Positions 27,488 to 36,326 of a DNA stretch of 64,000 nt are shown piece by piece. The position numbers were made by a program, and so were the translations under genes. The notes beneath the pieces were generated by a model, which had not been told where the DNA came from, did not search any database, and saw nothing but the letters and a program-made list of their open reading frames with translations. Within the stretch, counting starts at the first letter, position 1. Each line of letters starts with the position of its first letter. The stretch is from VXNE01 sp963668365 (lineage in GTDB: Bacteria > Pseudomonadota > Gammaproteobacteria > Pseudomonadales > Azotimanducaceae): assembly GCA_963668365.1 (NCBI GenBank), contig OY764266.1, positions 372,001-436,000 on the forward strand, given 5' to 3'.

Positions 27488-28483
27488 TTGGCGCCTAGCT
27501 TTCCAACAACCCGCATGCGACGCAACCGGCGCGATGCGTTTTCGAGGCGGCTGACACGGGAAACGGAACTCACTACCAGCGACCTCATCTATCCGGTGTT
27601 CGTCATCGAAGGGCAGAACGCGCGGAAACCGGTGGCCTCGATGCCGGGAATCGAGCGCCTGAGCATCGATGCGCTGGTTCGCGAAGCAGAGGTTCTCGTC
27701 GAGCTGGAGCTTCCCGCGATCGCGCTGTTCCCGAACATCGACGACGAGCTGAAAACCGCCGACGGCCGGGAGGCATGCAACCCCGATGGACTGATCCCCC
27801 GGGCCGTCGCTGCCGTCAAGGCGCGGGTGCCCGAGCTCGGGGTCGTGACCGACGCTGCTCTCGACCCGTACACGAGTCACGGACACGATGGCCTGATCGA
27901 TGACGACGGCCACGTCCTGAACGACGAGTCCGTCGAAGTGCTCTGCGGGCAATCGCTCGCCTGCGCGAATGCCGGCGCCGATGTCATAGCTCCGTCCGAC
28001 ATGATGGACGGCCGCGTCGGCGCGATACGCGGTCGCCTCGATGGGAACGGATTGGTGAACACGCGCATCATGGCGTACTCGGCGAAATACGCATCCGGCT
28101 ACTACGGGCCGTTTCGCGATGCCGTCGGCTCTACCTCAAGCCTCGGCAAGGGCGACAAGGCCACCTACCAGATGGACCCCGCGAACAGCGACGAGGCGCT
28201 GCGCGAGATCGCCCTCGACCTCGACGAGGGCGCGGACATGGTAATGGTCAAGCCGGGCATGCCGTACCTCGACATCATCCGCCGCGTGAAGGACCGCTTC
28301 GGCGCGCCCACCTTCGCCTACCAGGTGAGCGGGGAGTACGCCATGCACATGGCGGCTATCGACAATGGCTGGCTCGACGAGCGGGTCATCCTGGAGTCCC
28401 TCGTGTGCCTGAAACGCGCCGGCGCCGACGGCATCCTGACGTATTTCGGCAAACGGATCGCTGAAGCGATGCGGGGCAGGTGA
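27488..28483 (+). CDS. hemB: Porphobilinogen synthase (delta-aminolevulinate dehydratase)
   Basis: The protein has 331 aa and joins two 5-aminolevulinate molecules to porphobilinogen in haem synthesis. The two active-site Lys lie in IMAYSAKYASGYYGPFRDA and DMVMVKPGMPYLDIIRRV. The metal site region reads VTDAALDPYTSHGHDGLIDD, with Asp in place of the Cys of zinc enzymes, so this is the Mg-type HemB. The TTG start at 27488 has GGGAGAAACG before it; ATG 27515 is a possible internal start. trxA follows 33 bases downstream on the same strand. Confidence 0.95.
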   Translation: MAPSFPTTRMRRNRRDAFSRRLTRETELTTSDLIYPVFVIEGQNARKPVASMPGIERLSIDALVREAEVLVELELPAIALFPNIDDELKTADGREACNPDGLIPRAVAAVKARVPELGVVTDAALDPYTSHGHDGLIDDDGHVLNDESVEVLCGQSLACANAGADVIAPSDMMDGRVGAIRGRLDGNGLVNTRIMAYSAKYASGYYGPFRDAVGSTSSLGKGDKATYQMDPANSDEALREIALDLDEGADMVMVKPGMPYLDIIRRVKDRFGAPTFAYQVSGEYAMHMAAIDNGWLDERVILESLVCLKRAGADGILTYFGKRIAEAMRGR

Positions 28484-28516
28484 TAAACTTCCGACAACGT
28501 CCAGGGGAGGCCGCAA

Positions 28517-28849
28517 ATGAACCACGTCACCGACGATACATTCGAAGCCGAAGTGCTCCACGCGGATCGGCCAGTGCTCGTCGACTACTGGGCCGAGTGG
28601 TGCGGGCCGTGCAAGATGATTGCTCCCATTCTGGAGGAGATCGCCGACGAATACGCGGACCGGGTCAAGGTGTGCAAGCTCGACATCGACACCAATGTCC
28701 AGACGCCCCCGAAGTACGGCATCCGCGGCATACCGACGTTGATGCTGTTCCGCAACGGCGAAGTCGAAGCAACCAAGGTCGGTGCATTGTCGAAGTCGCA
28801 ACTCGCCGAGTTTCTCGACAGCAACATCCCGGATATTTCACAAACGTAA
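28517..28849 (+). CDS. trxA: Thioredoxin
   Basis: The protein has 110 aa with the classic active site WCGPCK in VLVDYWAEWCGPCKMIAPIL. It also has KLDIDTNVQTPPKYGIRGIP with the cis-Pro before TLMLF, and a C-terminal helix LSKSQLAEFLDSNI. GGGGAGG lies upstream of ATG 28517. It is a general cytoplasmic disulfide reductase working with thioredoxin reductase. The sequence right after its stop is mobile-element debris, so this gene marks the edge of a stable block. Confidence 0.95.
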   Translation: MNHVTDDTFEAEVLHADRPVLVDYWAEWCGPCKMIAPILEEIADEYADRVKVCKLDIDTNVQTPPKYGIRGIPTLMLFRNGEVEATKVGALSKSQLAEFLDSNIPDISQT

Positions 28850-28889
28850 CCGTTCGGTCGTCCCGGTACGGGGACCGGTAACGCGATCC

Positions 28890-29100
28890 GACATTCGGGC
28901 GCGCTCGACGGCGTGCTGCTGGACATCTTCCCGGAGTCTTGCGCGGAGGCGCCGGAGGAGTTGTGGCTGGACCTGGACGCCACCGACGATTTGCTGCACG
29001 GCAATCGGGAGGGCCGCTTCTATCGCGGCTACTAAGGGCTACCGCTATCTGTCGCTGTACATCTTCTGCCGCGAGCACATGCTGCGCGCGCGGCTACGGC
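28890..29100 (+). pseudogene. IS1380-family transposase fragment
   Basis: A short stretch downstream of trxA translates to LWLDLDATDDLLHGNREGRF followed by YRGY and a stop. One base over, another frame continues with GYRYLSLYIFCREHMLRARL and RPSDGDA. This is the catalytic-core region of IS1380-type DDE transposases (DATDDPLHG...GRFFHGYY...LYIFCG). Only ~70 residues remain, frameshifted, with neither end of the element recognisable. It runs directly into a recombinase remnant. Confidence 0.62.
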
Positions 29101-29669
29101 CGTCGGACGGCGATGCCCGCGGCGTGCGCGGCGCTCGTCGGCGTCGCTTCCCACGCCCTGCTGCGCGTCTCCGAAGTGTCGGGCCTCGACGTCGAGGATC
29201 TCGCGTTCCAGCGCGACGGTTCGGCGCTCGTCAGTATCCGCCGCAGCAAGACCGACCAGTACGGCGAGGGCGCGGTGCTCCACGTCTGTCGGGACGCCGT
29301 CGGACGCCTCAAGCGGTGGATGGCCATGGCCGGCATCGAATCCGGTCCGCTGTTCCGTCCCGTCAAGGGGGCTCGGTCGAGGCGGCGCGTCTCGGACCCA
29401 GCGCCGTCCGAGCGGCGATCAAGCGCCGGGCGGCGCAGGCCGGCATCGCCCGGCGGGTCTCGGGCCATTCGCTACGCGTCGGCGCCGCCCAGTCGCTGGC
29501 CGAGCGCGGCGTGTCGCTGGCGGAGCTGCAGGTGATCGGCCGTTGGACGTCGCCGGCGATGCCCGGTCGCTACGTGCGCGGCCAGGAGGCCTCTCGCAGC
29601 GCGGTGGCCCGGTTGCGCGGCGCGCCAACGCAAGTTGTAGCTCGCCTTTTTTCTCTCGTCGTTGCCTAG
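29100..29669 (+). pseudogene. Tyrosine recombinase (phage-integrase type) remnant, frameshifted
   Basis: The first frame gives AALVGVASHALLRVSEVSGL, DVEDLAFQRDGSALVSIRRS and KTDQYGEG, with the first catalytic Arg in LLRVSE. Near 29370 the reading must change frame, after which AVRAAIKRRAAQAGIARRVS, GHSLRVGAAQSLAERGVSLA, and GRWTSPAMPGRYVRGQE follow, containing the His-x-x-Arg box and the Tyr nucleophile. The N-terminal DNA-binding arm is missing and replaced by the IS1380 fragment. All catalytic boxes are present but in two frames, so the gene is dead. Confidence 0.68.
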
Positions 29670-29760
29670 CCTTGCCTTGGTAGTTCTCGGTAACGAAAAC
29701 CCCCAAGTATTTCGGCATCTCCATGGAAGGGATCTTGAGAGCAGCGGACGGCGGAGCACG

Positions 29761-31188
29761 CTAAAACGTCCAATTCACCGGGACGCCGTCCACCGAGAAA
29801 GCGGGCATGTTCTTGGCGGCGAAACTGGGCCAAAGCGGTTCGATGTTCCCGGCGTTCCACTGCGCATAGCTCGCCGTAATCCTTTTCACGACATCCTGGC
29901 GCTTGTCGGCGAGGTTGTTGATCTCCCCGATGTCCGTAGACAGGTCGTAAAGCCAGAATCGGTCCGCAGCGTAGATCAGTTTCCAATCCCCTTCCCTCGC
30001 CGCCCATATGGGACCGGCCCGCCAGAAAAGCTTGTCGTGGGGCTTGTCACTGTTCGAACCGTTGAGATACGGGATCAGGTCAACACCATCGAGGGTTTCA
30101 TCGGTGGGCAGCTTGACGCCAGCGGCGGCGACGGCCGTCGGGAAGATATCCAGCGCGCTGACCGGATGTGCGTAGGTCATGCCTTTGGGGATTTGAGCCG
30201 GCCACTTCATGGTGAAGGGCACGCGGACACCTCCCTCGAACATCGTCTGCTTCCCCAGCCGCAGCGGTTCGTTGCTGCAGACGTCGGAAACGCCGGCACC
30301 GTTGTCGCTGAGAAAAACGACCAGCGTGTTCTCTTCCAGGCCATGTTCCCGGAGCGCATTCAGGACAACGCCGACGCCATCGTCCAGGGCCGATGTCATC
30401 GCGGCATAGATGCGATTGCCCTCCTCTTCGATATGCGGGAAACGGTCGTAGTATTCCTGCGTGACCTGCAGCGGGCCGTGAACGGCGGTATACGGCAGGT
30501 AGAGAAAAAACGGTCGTGACTTGTGTTGGCTGATGAACTCGACCGCTTCGCGCGTAAACGCTTCGGTCAGGTAGTCATCTTCCTCGACCAGAGTGGTTCC
30601 TCGCATCACGGGGTCTTTGCCGCGGCCCTTCCACGGGAGCTCCGACGATGATTCCGCCGCATTCGGATCCGCCCCGGCGCGACGCAGGATCCTGGCATCC
30701 TCTCGCGTCGGGTCGAGATAGTCGGTGGCCCCGGAGAGCATGCCGAAGAACTCGTCAAACCCCCGATTGACCGGATTGAATCGTTCCTGCAAACCCAGAT
30801 GCCACTTGCCCACCATGCCTGTCACATAACCGGCTTCTTTCAAGGCATCTGCCAGGGTTACCTCTTCCGGGGGCAAACCATTGTCGTCGTCCGGAGAGAA
30901 CCCGGGGAGGAATTCGTGCCCGAAACGCTGCTGGTAGCGGCCGGTCAGAAGTCCCGCGCGGGAAGGCGAGCAGACGGGACTCGACACATAGCCGTCGGTG
31001 AACAACACGCCCTCGTCGGCGATCCGCTTGATGTTCGGTGTCGGGACGGTATCGCAGCCGTAGAGTTCGCTATCGCAATAGCCGAGATCGTCGACAAAAA
31101 TGAGCACGACATTCGGGGAGGTAGCGTCGGCGCCGTAGGCGTTCGCTACGCATCCAAGCACCAAGATCAACTGAAAAAACAATCGCAC
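29761..31188 (-). CDS. Exported sulfatase (arylsulfatase family)
   Basis: The protein has 475 aa with a signal peptide (RLFFQLILVLGCVANAYG). The metal site NVVLIFVDDLGY is followed by the formylglycine motif CSPSR (Cys73) in SSPVCSPSRAGLLTGRYQ, then TGMVGKWHLG and FLYLPYTAVHGPLQ; NTLVVFLSDNGAG supplies the second metal-binding pair. Type I sulfatases hydrolyse sulfate esters, often on polysaccharides, after the Cys is oxidised by a maturation enzyme; none is in this window. Forty-three bases separate it from the second sulfatase upstream on the same strand, so the two form an operon. Confidence 0.93.
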   Translation of the reverse strand: MRLFFQLILVLGCVANAYGADATSPNVVLIFVDDLGYCDSELYGCDTVPTPNIKRIADEGVLFTDGYVSSPVCSPSRAGLLTGRYQQRFGHEFLPGFSPDDDNGLPPEEVTLADALKEAGYVTGMVGKWHLGLQERFNPVNRGFDEFFGMLSGATDYLDPTREDARILRRAGADPNAAESSSELPWKGRGKDPVMRGTTLVEEDDYLTEAFTREAVEFISQHKSRPFFLYLPYTAVHGPLQVTQEYYDRFPHIEEEGNRIYAAMTSALDDGVGVVLNALREHGLEENTLVVFLSDNGAGVSDVCSNEPLRLGKQTMFEGGVRVPFTMKWPAQIPKGMTYAHPVSALDIFPTAVAAAGVKLPTDETLDGVDLIPYLNGSNSDKPHDKLFWRAGPIWAAREGDWKLIYAADRFWLYDLSTDIGEINNLADKRQDVVKRITASYAQWNAGNIEPLWPSFAAKNMPAFSVDGVPVNWTF

Positions 31189-31231
31189 GATATGACTTCC
31201 TCGCCCGGCGCGACCGCCAGGGCCCTGGTGA

Positions 31232-32569
31232 TTACTTGACTCTGCCCGCCATCGGATCCGTCTCGGGACGGTAGATCTTCAGGCCTTCTGACGGCATCGA
31301 ATCCAACACCGCCTGCAATTTCGCTCGGGCGCCGCTGCCGCCTTGCGTAACGGGAGACTGTTCGAGCACATCCTTGCTGATGTCATACAGCCGACCGTCG
31401 TTGTATAGCTTCCAGCGGTGATCACGCGCAAATATCGTGGGATCGGGCACTGGACCGGGAACCGCTTCGTTGTACATATAGATCCAGTCTCGGGGTTTTC
31501 CTGGTCTGCCGCGGAGTCGGGGCGCGAAGCTGACGCCGTCGAGCACATCGTCCGTGGGCAACGGGGCGCCGGTCATTGCAGCCATTGTTGGCATCATGTC
31601 GCTGAAATCGACCAGGTCGTCGGTGACGCTGCCCGCCGGGACCGTGCCCGGCATGTTGGCGACCAGGGCGACACGCGTTCCGGCATCGGTGGGTTTGCTC
31701 TTCCCTCCGTCGATCTTCCTGCCGTGCAGTTCAGATACGATTCCTCCCTTGTTTCCACCGGGCGACCCGTTGTCAGCCGTGAACAGGATGAGTGTATCTT
31801 CCCTCAATCCGGCCTCGTCGAGCTTGTCGACGACACGACCCACCATCTTGTCCATGTAGGCAACCATGTCCTCGAAGTTCCCTTGTGAAGAGGTGGACGA
31901 CCGGTCCGCGCTGTCCGGCGTCGGCATGAACGGTCCGTGGGTGAGCCACATCGGGTAGTAGATGAAAAAGGGCTCTTCTCTCTTCCTGTCGATAAAGTCC
32001 AGGACGTAGTCATTGACCAGCGTCGGCCCGTAGGTGTTCTGAAGAGCTTTGGATTGGCCGTTGTCGATGAAAATCGGGTTCCAATAGTCTTTTTCGCCGC
32101 TGTCGAGGTCGTAGCAAAAGTGCTCGTCGAATCCGGCGTCGCGGGGAAGGGTGCCCGTCCCCTCTTTCTCGGGCACGAATGTACCGCCGCCCTGTAGCTG
32201 CCACTTTCCCGCGACGCAGGTGGCATGGCCCGCGTCCTTCATCATGTGTCCGAGGGTCTTCTCACCGGGATCGAGAATGCCCCAGTGCACGTAATTGCGG
32301 ACATTGGACTTCCCGGTCATGATCTTGACGCGGCTGGGGGCGCATACCGGGTTCGAGTAGCAATGGTTGAACCGCATGCCCGTCTCCGCCAACCGGTCGA
32401 CGCGCGGGGTCTTGTATTGCTTTGACCCGTAACAGCCGAACACCTCGTACCCGGTATCGTCCGTCATGATGAGGATGACGTTGGTTTTCTTGCCTTGGGT
32501 TGCATGGCTCAACGCGGTAGGCAATAGCGCTGCGGCACCGACACCCTTCAGCAGCTGGCGTCTTTTCAT
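31232..32569 (-). CDS. Exported sulfatase with Tat-like signal
   Basis: The protein has 445 aa. The N-terminus KRRQLLKGVGAAALLPTALS has a twin-Arg plus hydrophobic stretch, consistent with Tat export. The metal site NVILIMTDDTGYEVFGCYG, the formylglycine motif CAPSR (Cys76) in NPVCAPSRVKIMTGKS, CVAGKWQLQG and DTLILFTADNGSPGG identify a type I sulfatase. It is only distantly similar to its neighbour at 29761, so the two probably cut different sulfate esters. It is first in the two-gene minus-strand operon. Confidence 0.92.
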   Translation of the reverse strand: MKRRQLLKGVGAAALLPTALSHATQGKKTNVILIMTDDTGYEVFGCYGSKQYKTPRVDRLAETGMRFNHCYSNPVCAPSRVKIMTGKSNVRNYVHWGILDPGEKTLGHMMKDAGHATCVAGKWQLQGGGTFVPEKEGTGTLPRDAGFDEHFCYDLDSGEKDYWNPIFIDNGQSKALQNTYGPTLVNDYVLDFIDRKREEPFFIYYPMWLTHGPFMPTPDSADRSSTSSQGNFEDMVAYMDKMVGRVVDKLDEAGLREDTLILFTADNGSPGGNKGGIVSELHGRKIDGGKSKPTDAGTRVALVANMPGTVPAGSVTDDLVDFSDMMPTMAAMTGAPLPTDDVLDGVSFAPRLRGRPGKPRDWIYMYNEAVPGPVPDPTIFARDHRWKLYNDGRLYDISKDVLEQSPVTQGGSGARAKLQAVLDSMPSEGLKIYRPETDPMAGRVK

Positions 32570-32726
32570 TGGTCGAGGATCCCGAACACGGAGAGGACAA
32601 TTAGAGCATGTCGAGAATTCGCGCTAAAGACGCGCCATGGACGGGATGGACGGGAGCGACATAGCCCGTGCAACGCTTGGGAAGAGCACCGGCGGAATGC
32701 TTGCCGAACTGGTGCCGGTGCGACGA

Positions 32727-33878
32727 CTAACGCGCCAAGGCGTCCAGGAGGAGTTCGTTGGCGACCTGCAGCGAAGGAAGAATGACCTGGCCAAGCGACC
32801 GGACGTCGTCGTCCGGTTCGACCAGGTCCGGAATCTGCAGCACCGAGAATCCGGCGCCAAGCGCCGATCGCACACCGTTGGCGGAATCCTCCAACGCCCA
32901 ACAACGTGCCGGGTCGATACCGAGTTCGGCGGCCGCGACAAGGTAGATCTCGGGGTCGGGCTTGCCGCGATCGACCCGGTCGCCGGTCACCATGACATCG
33001 AAGTAGCGGTCGAAATCAACCGCCGACAATCGTTCCGTCGCACCGGGCTCCGGCGTTGACGTGGCCAGGGCGCAGGGCAATCCCGCCTTGCGCACGGTTT
33101 CAAGGATTTCGCGCGCCCCGGCCTTGACGGGTCGCGGCCGGTTCCTGAAGTTGGCGGCGGAGTAGGCGATCCATTCCTTCACCACGTCGTCGAACGGGAA
33201 GCCCGGCGCATGGCCGTCGATCAGAATCTGTCGCGTGTCGTGCGAGCGGCCGATGCAACGGTAGTAGGTCGGGAGATGCGGCGTGACGCCGTGTATGGAA
33301 CAGGCGTGCAGGAAGGCCTCAAGCGCCTGTTTCTCCGTGTCCAGCAGCAGTCCGTCCATGTCGAACACGACCGCTCCCGGCACATTCATGTTCGGACTCG
33401 TCGCAGCGCTGGAAAGCGTCTTCTCGATGAACGCCGACTTCCTCTCCCTGTACGAGTCCTCATGGAGCCCGATGGATTCCAGCTTCAATTCGTTGTAGCT
33501 CTGCAACAGTCTCGAATCGATTCTCAACCGATCGCGGAAGGCCAGGAACATCTCGAATCGGGATCCGTTTGCCACAACCTGGATCGCAACGTCAGAACCG
33601 TACTTGACTGTCTCAAGCATGCAGAGCGATTCGGTTCTCAGGGTTCCCGTCTTTTCTCGAAAACCCAAGCCGTTCAGGCGTCGTACGGCCTTCTCGACCT
33701 CATCCCTTGGCACGCCGACAAAAATGTCGAGGTCGCCCTTCGACATGGCTCCCGGTATGGACGACGCGCCGATGTGCTCGATGCGGGCGTTCGGCAGGCA
33801 GACACGAACTTCCGCGGAGATCGCGCGAAAAAGCTCCAAGGCTTCGGATTGGTACTGTTCCGCGTTCAGGAATTTCAT
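32727..33878 (-). CDS. GrpB-family nucleotidyltransferase-like domain fused to a HAD phosphatase
   Basis: The protein has 383 aa from ATG 33878; a GTG at 33896 is in frame. Residues ~1-160 are a GrpB/UPF0157-type domain (VRVCLPNARIEHIGASSIPG, SKGDLDIFVGV). Residues ~170-383 are a HAD-superfamily hydrolase of the beta-phosphoglucomutase type: PGAVVFDMDGLLLDTEKQAL (nucleophile Asp in DMDG), CALATSTPEP, and GKPDPEIYLVAAAELGI with CWALEDSANGV. HADs of this type dephosphorylate sugar phosphates or nucleotides. GrpB domains are known fused to CoaE; a fusion to a HAD is unusual. The stop-free linker shows one continuous frame. Confidence 0.85.
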   Translation of the reverse strand: MKFLNAEQYQSEALELFRAISAEVRVCLPNARIEHIGASSIPGAMSKGDLDIFVGVPRDEVEKAVRRLNGLGFREKTGTLRTESLCMLETVKYGSDVAIQVVANGSRFEMFLAFRDRLRIDSRLLQSYNELKLESIGLHEDSYRERKSAFIEKTLSSAATSPNMNVPGAVVFDMDGLLLDTEKQALEAFLHACSIHGVTPHLPTYYRCIGRSHDTRQILIDGHAPGFPFDDVVKEWIAYSAANFRNRPRPVKAGAREILETVRKAGLPCALATSTPEPGATERLSAVDFDRYFDVMVTGDRVDRGKPDPEIYLVAAAELGIDPARCWALEDSANGVRSALGAGFSVLQIPDLVEPDDDVRSLGQVILPSLQVANELLLDALAR

Positions 33879-34058
33879 TTCCAGGTCCGCCGGCACGACG
33901 GTAGGCGTTGAGGTTCGTACAAGACGACGCCCCGAACACTACACGAACCGACTGATGTCCAACAGCCAAAGACCCGACTGGCGTGTCGTGGTGATAACGG
34001 GCTCTATTTCATAGAATTTCGCGCCTTGCTGTGACGTGTGATGGTCAAGGAGCAGACA

Positions 34059-35543
34059 GTGGCGGACGATGGCCCTGGTCGGGATCGGGAACCAAGGCAA
34101 TGGAGACTCATCCTGTTCCTGGCCGCGTTGTTCAACGTCAGTGTTTCGTTGGCCGAGGAACCCCGTCCCAATGTCCTGTTCATAGCCGTCGATGACCTGA
34201 ACCACTGGGTAGGCCATCTTGATGGTCATCCCAGCACCCGAACGCCGAATATCGACCGTCTTGCCAGTGACGGAGTGACCTTTTCCCGTGCCTATGCGGC
34301 GGCCCCGCTCTGCAATCCTTCACGCGTCAGCCTGCTTACGGGTGTCATGCCGGCACACTCGGGCGTCTATGGCAATTTCGAGGAACTTCGCGAGCAGCTA
34401 CCGGATGCCGTCACGCTACCGCAGTACTTTCGTCGGCATGGGTACAGCGTCAAGGGTGCCGGAAAGATATTCCACCTGGGGCTGCCGGCGGATGAGGACG
34501 CCTGGGACGAGTATTTTTCTGGGCGGAAATCGACTGGAAAGAAAACTGCCGCCGAAAAGGGAACTTCGTCGAATAAGAAATCCAAATCCCCCAAAGAAGG
34601 CATGTGGGCCCCCTGGGGACCATTGGATGCCGATGACAGCGAAATGATGGATGCCCAGAGTGCCGATCGCATCATTGCCGAACTCAAAGGCCAGCACCAC
34701 AAGCCGTTTTTTCTGGCCTATGGCACGTACCAGCCGCACTTGCCGTGGCAGGTTCCGAGACAGTATTTCGAGATGCACCCCAGAGAGTCAGTCGTGTTGC
34801 CGAAGGTCATCGACAATGACCTCGACGATATTCCGCCCTTCGGTCGCAAGCTTGCTGCCGAGGTACTGGACATTTCGAATGACAGGGACCATGCGGCGCC
34901 CGGGGGCGATCACGCGAACGTCCTGAAGTACAACCAGTGGAAGGCAGCCGTACAGGGCTACCTTGCCAGCATCTCCTTTGCCGACGCGCAGGTTGGCAGG
35001 GTTCTTGACGCGTTGGCTGAATCACCCCACGCCGACAACACGATCGTGGTGCTCTGGGGCGACCATGGCTATCACCTCGGGCAGAAGGAGCACTGGCGCA
35101 AGCACACGCTGTGGGAGGACGGCTTGAGAACAACGCTCGTCATCTCCGCTCCCGGAATTGCCGGCCGCAATGCTCGCAGCGACCGCGTCGTCAGTTTGCT
35201 CGACATCTATCCAACGCTGATCGAGCTTGCGGGTCTGGATCCAAAAGAGGGAATGGACGGGCAATCCATCGTGCCGCTGCTGAAGCGACCGGATCTGCCC
35301 TGGTCGCGCCCGGTGGTCAGCACGTATGGTTTCCAGAATCATTCGATACGTACGGAACGCTGGCGATACATCCGCTATCACGACGGGACAGAAGAGCTAT
35401 ACGACCACGAAGCGGATCCCAACGAGTGGACCAATCTTGCCGTGGACCCTGTCAAGGATGAGTACCGGGAGGTGATGGACGGGCTTGCCTGGCACTTCCC
35501 AGGAGTCAATGTTCCCGCCCCGGACCATGAACCGGCGCCGTAA
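34059..35543 (+). CDS. Exported sulfatase, iduronate-2-sulfatase-like
   Basis: The protein has 494 aa from GTG 34059, chosen because AAGGAG lies at proper distance; GTG 34038 and ATG 34041 are open in frame but have no ribosome binding site. A hydrophobic signal LILFLAALFNVSVSLA is followed by RPNVLFIAVDDLNHWVGHL, typical of iduronate-2-sulfatase-like enzymes, and the formylglycine motif CNPSR (Cys85) in AAPLCNPSRVSLLTG. NTIVVLWGDHGYHLGQKEHW and KHTLWEDGLRTTLVI complete the active site. A Lys/Ser-rich insertion (~155-185) is unusual. It is divergent from the GrpB-HAD gene. Together with the two minus-strand sulfatases it suggests use of sulfated glycans. Confidence 0.92.
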   Translation: MADDGPGRDREPRQWRLILFLAALFNVSVSLAEEPRPNVLFIAVDDLNHWVGHLDGHPSTRTPNIDRLASDGVTFSRAYAAAPLCNPSRVSLLTGVMPAHSGVYGNFEELREQLPDAVTLPQYFRRHGYSVKGAGKIFHLGLPADEDAWDEYFSGRKSTGKKTAAEKGTSSNKKSKSPKEGMWAPWGPLDADDSEMMDAQSADRIIAELKGQHHKPFFLAYGTYQPHLPWQVPRQYFEMHPRESVVLPKVIDNDLDDIPPFGRKLAAEVLDISNDRDHAAPGGDHANVLKYNQWKAAVQGYLASISFADAQVGRVLDALAESPHADNTIVVLWGDHGYHLGQKEHWRKHTLWEDGLRTTLVISAPGIAGRNARSDRVVSLLDIYPTLIELAGLDPKEGMDGQSIVPLLKRPDLPWSRPVVSTYGFQNHSIRTERWRYIRYHDGTEELYDHEADPNEWTNLAVDPVKDEYREVMDGLAWHFPGVNVPAPDHEPAP

Positions 35544-36326
35544 AACGTCACGCAAGTGCGCCACAGCCGGCGCGTCGGGTTCTTCTGTGGCCCGTTTCCG
35601 CTTGTCGCGCATGGATCAACTGCTCCGGTCTCTGGGTTCTTCGGAGGCGTTTATTCCATGTAACGCAAAGAGTGTACTAGGGCACGCGGGAGTTAAACTG
35701 TACTCACTTGGGGCGGCGGGAGGTGGATGGTTCGTCTTGGCGGAAAGTCCGAGGGACTAGGTCCTGCACTCGCGAAGAATGGATTCGACGTAACTTAGGA
35801 CAGTAGCGCGTTGGCTGGCGTCGAGTTGCATGATTTGACGAACAAGTACCGTCGTCGAGTCTGCAGCGTGGGCGTCGGGCGTTTCCGGCTTATCGCTGAC
35901 CCAATGCGCCCAGGTGGCAAGCGTGCGGAAATTCAGGCCGTAGAGTTCGGAAAGTTCGAGGAGGCTGAGGTCTTGAACGCCAACGATGCCTTTGGGGGAA
36001 GGCGTTTGCTGGATGGTTCATTACCCCGGCCCGCTGAAATCCGTAGCTAAGTCGAGACGCGGAAGGCAATTGGCGGTGGAAACAACGGCCACGGACGGCT
36101 GATGGAGCCTGCCGAATCGGTGGCGGTCAGTGCTTGCCTTGGGGATTAGTCCTCGTTGGAAAGTAGGAGATTTTGACGAGGCCGTGAAAGGTGGCCATCA
36201 GGCTGAACTCTGCTTCTCCAATTCGCTGAGCGGTCAGAAATAGTTGGCCCATTCCTGGCAATGGCACCTCGTGGCGGCGACAAGCACTCACACTGTGGCA
36301 ATATCCCCGCCCAAGGAATCGAAACG
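35544..36326. other. Long region without an intact gene, upstream of the defence operon
   Basis: This is 783 bases between the third sulfatase and the helicase operon. It contains one degenerate minus-strand frame (35757-36021, listed separately) and otherwise only short overlapping frames. The promoter of the six-gene operon should lie in its last 200 bases, but I cannot point to convincing boxes. AAGGAA at 36316-36321 serves as ribosome binding site for 36327. Confidence 0.5.
35757..36021 (-). pseudogene. Degenerate small ORF, unknown family
   Basis: On the minus strand a frame without a start codon reads GIVGVQDLSLLELSELYGLN, FRTLATWAHWVSDKPETPDA, and TTVLVRQIMQLDASQRATVL to SYVESILRECRT and a stop at 35757. 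The composition is clearly protein-like. ATG 36021 lies in another frame; losing one C from the run of five near 35994 would join it as NHPANAFP-KGIVGVQDL. It may be a frameshifted gene or sequence noise. I do not recognise the family. Confidence 0.38.
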
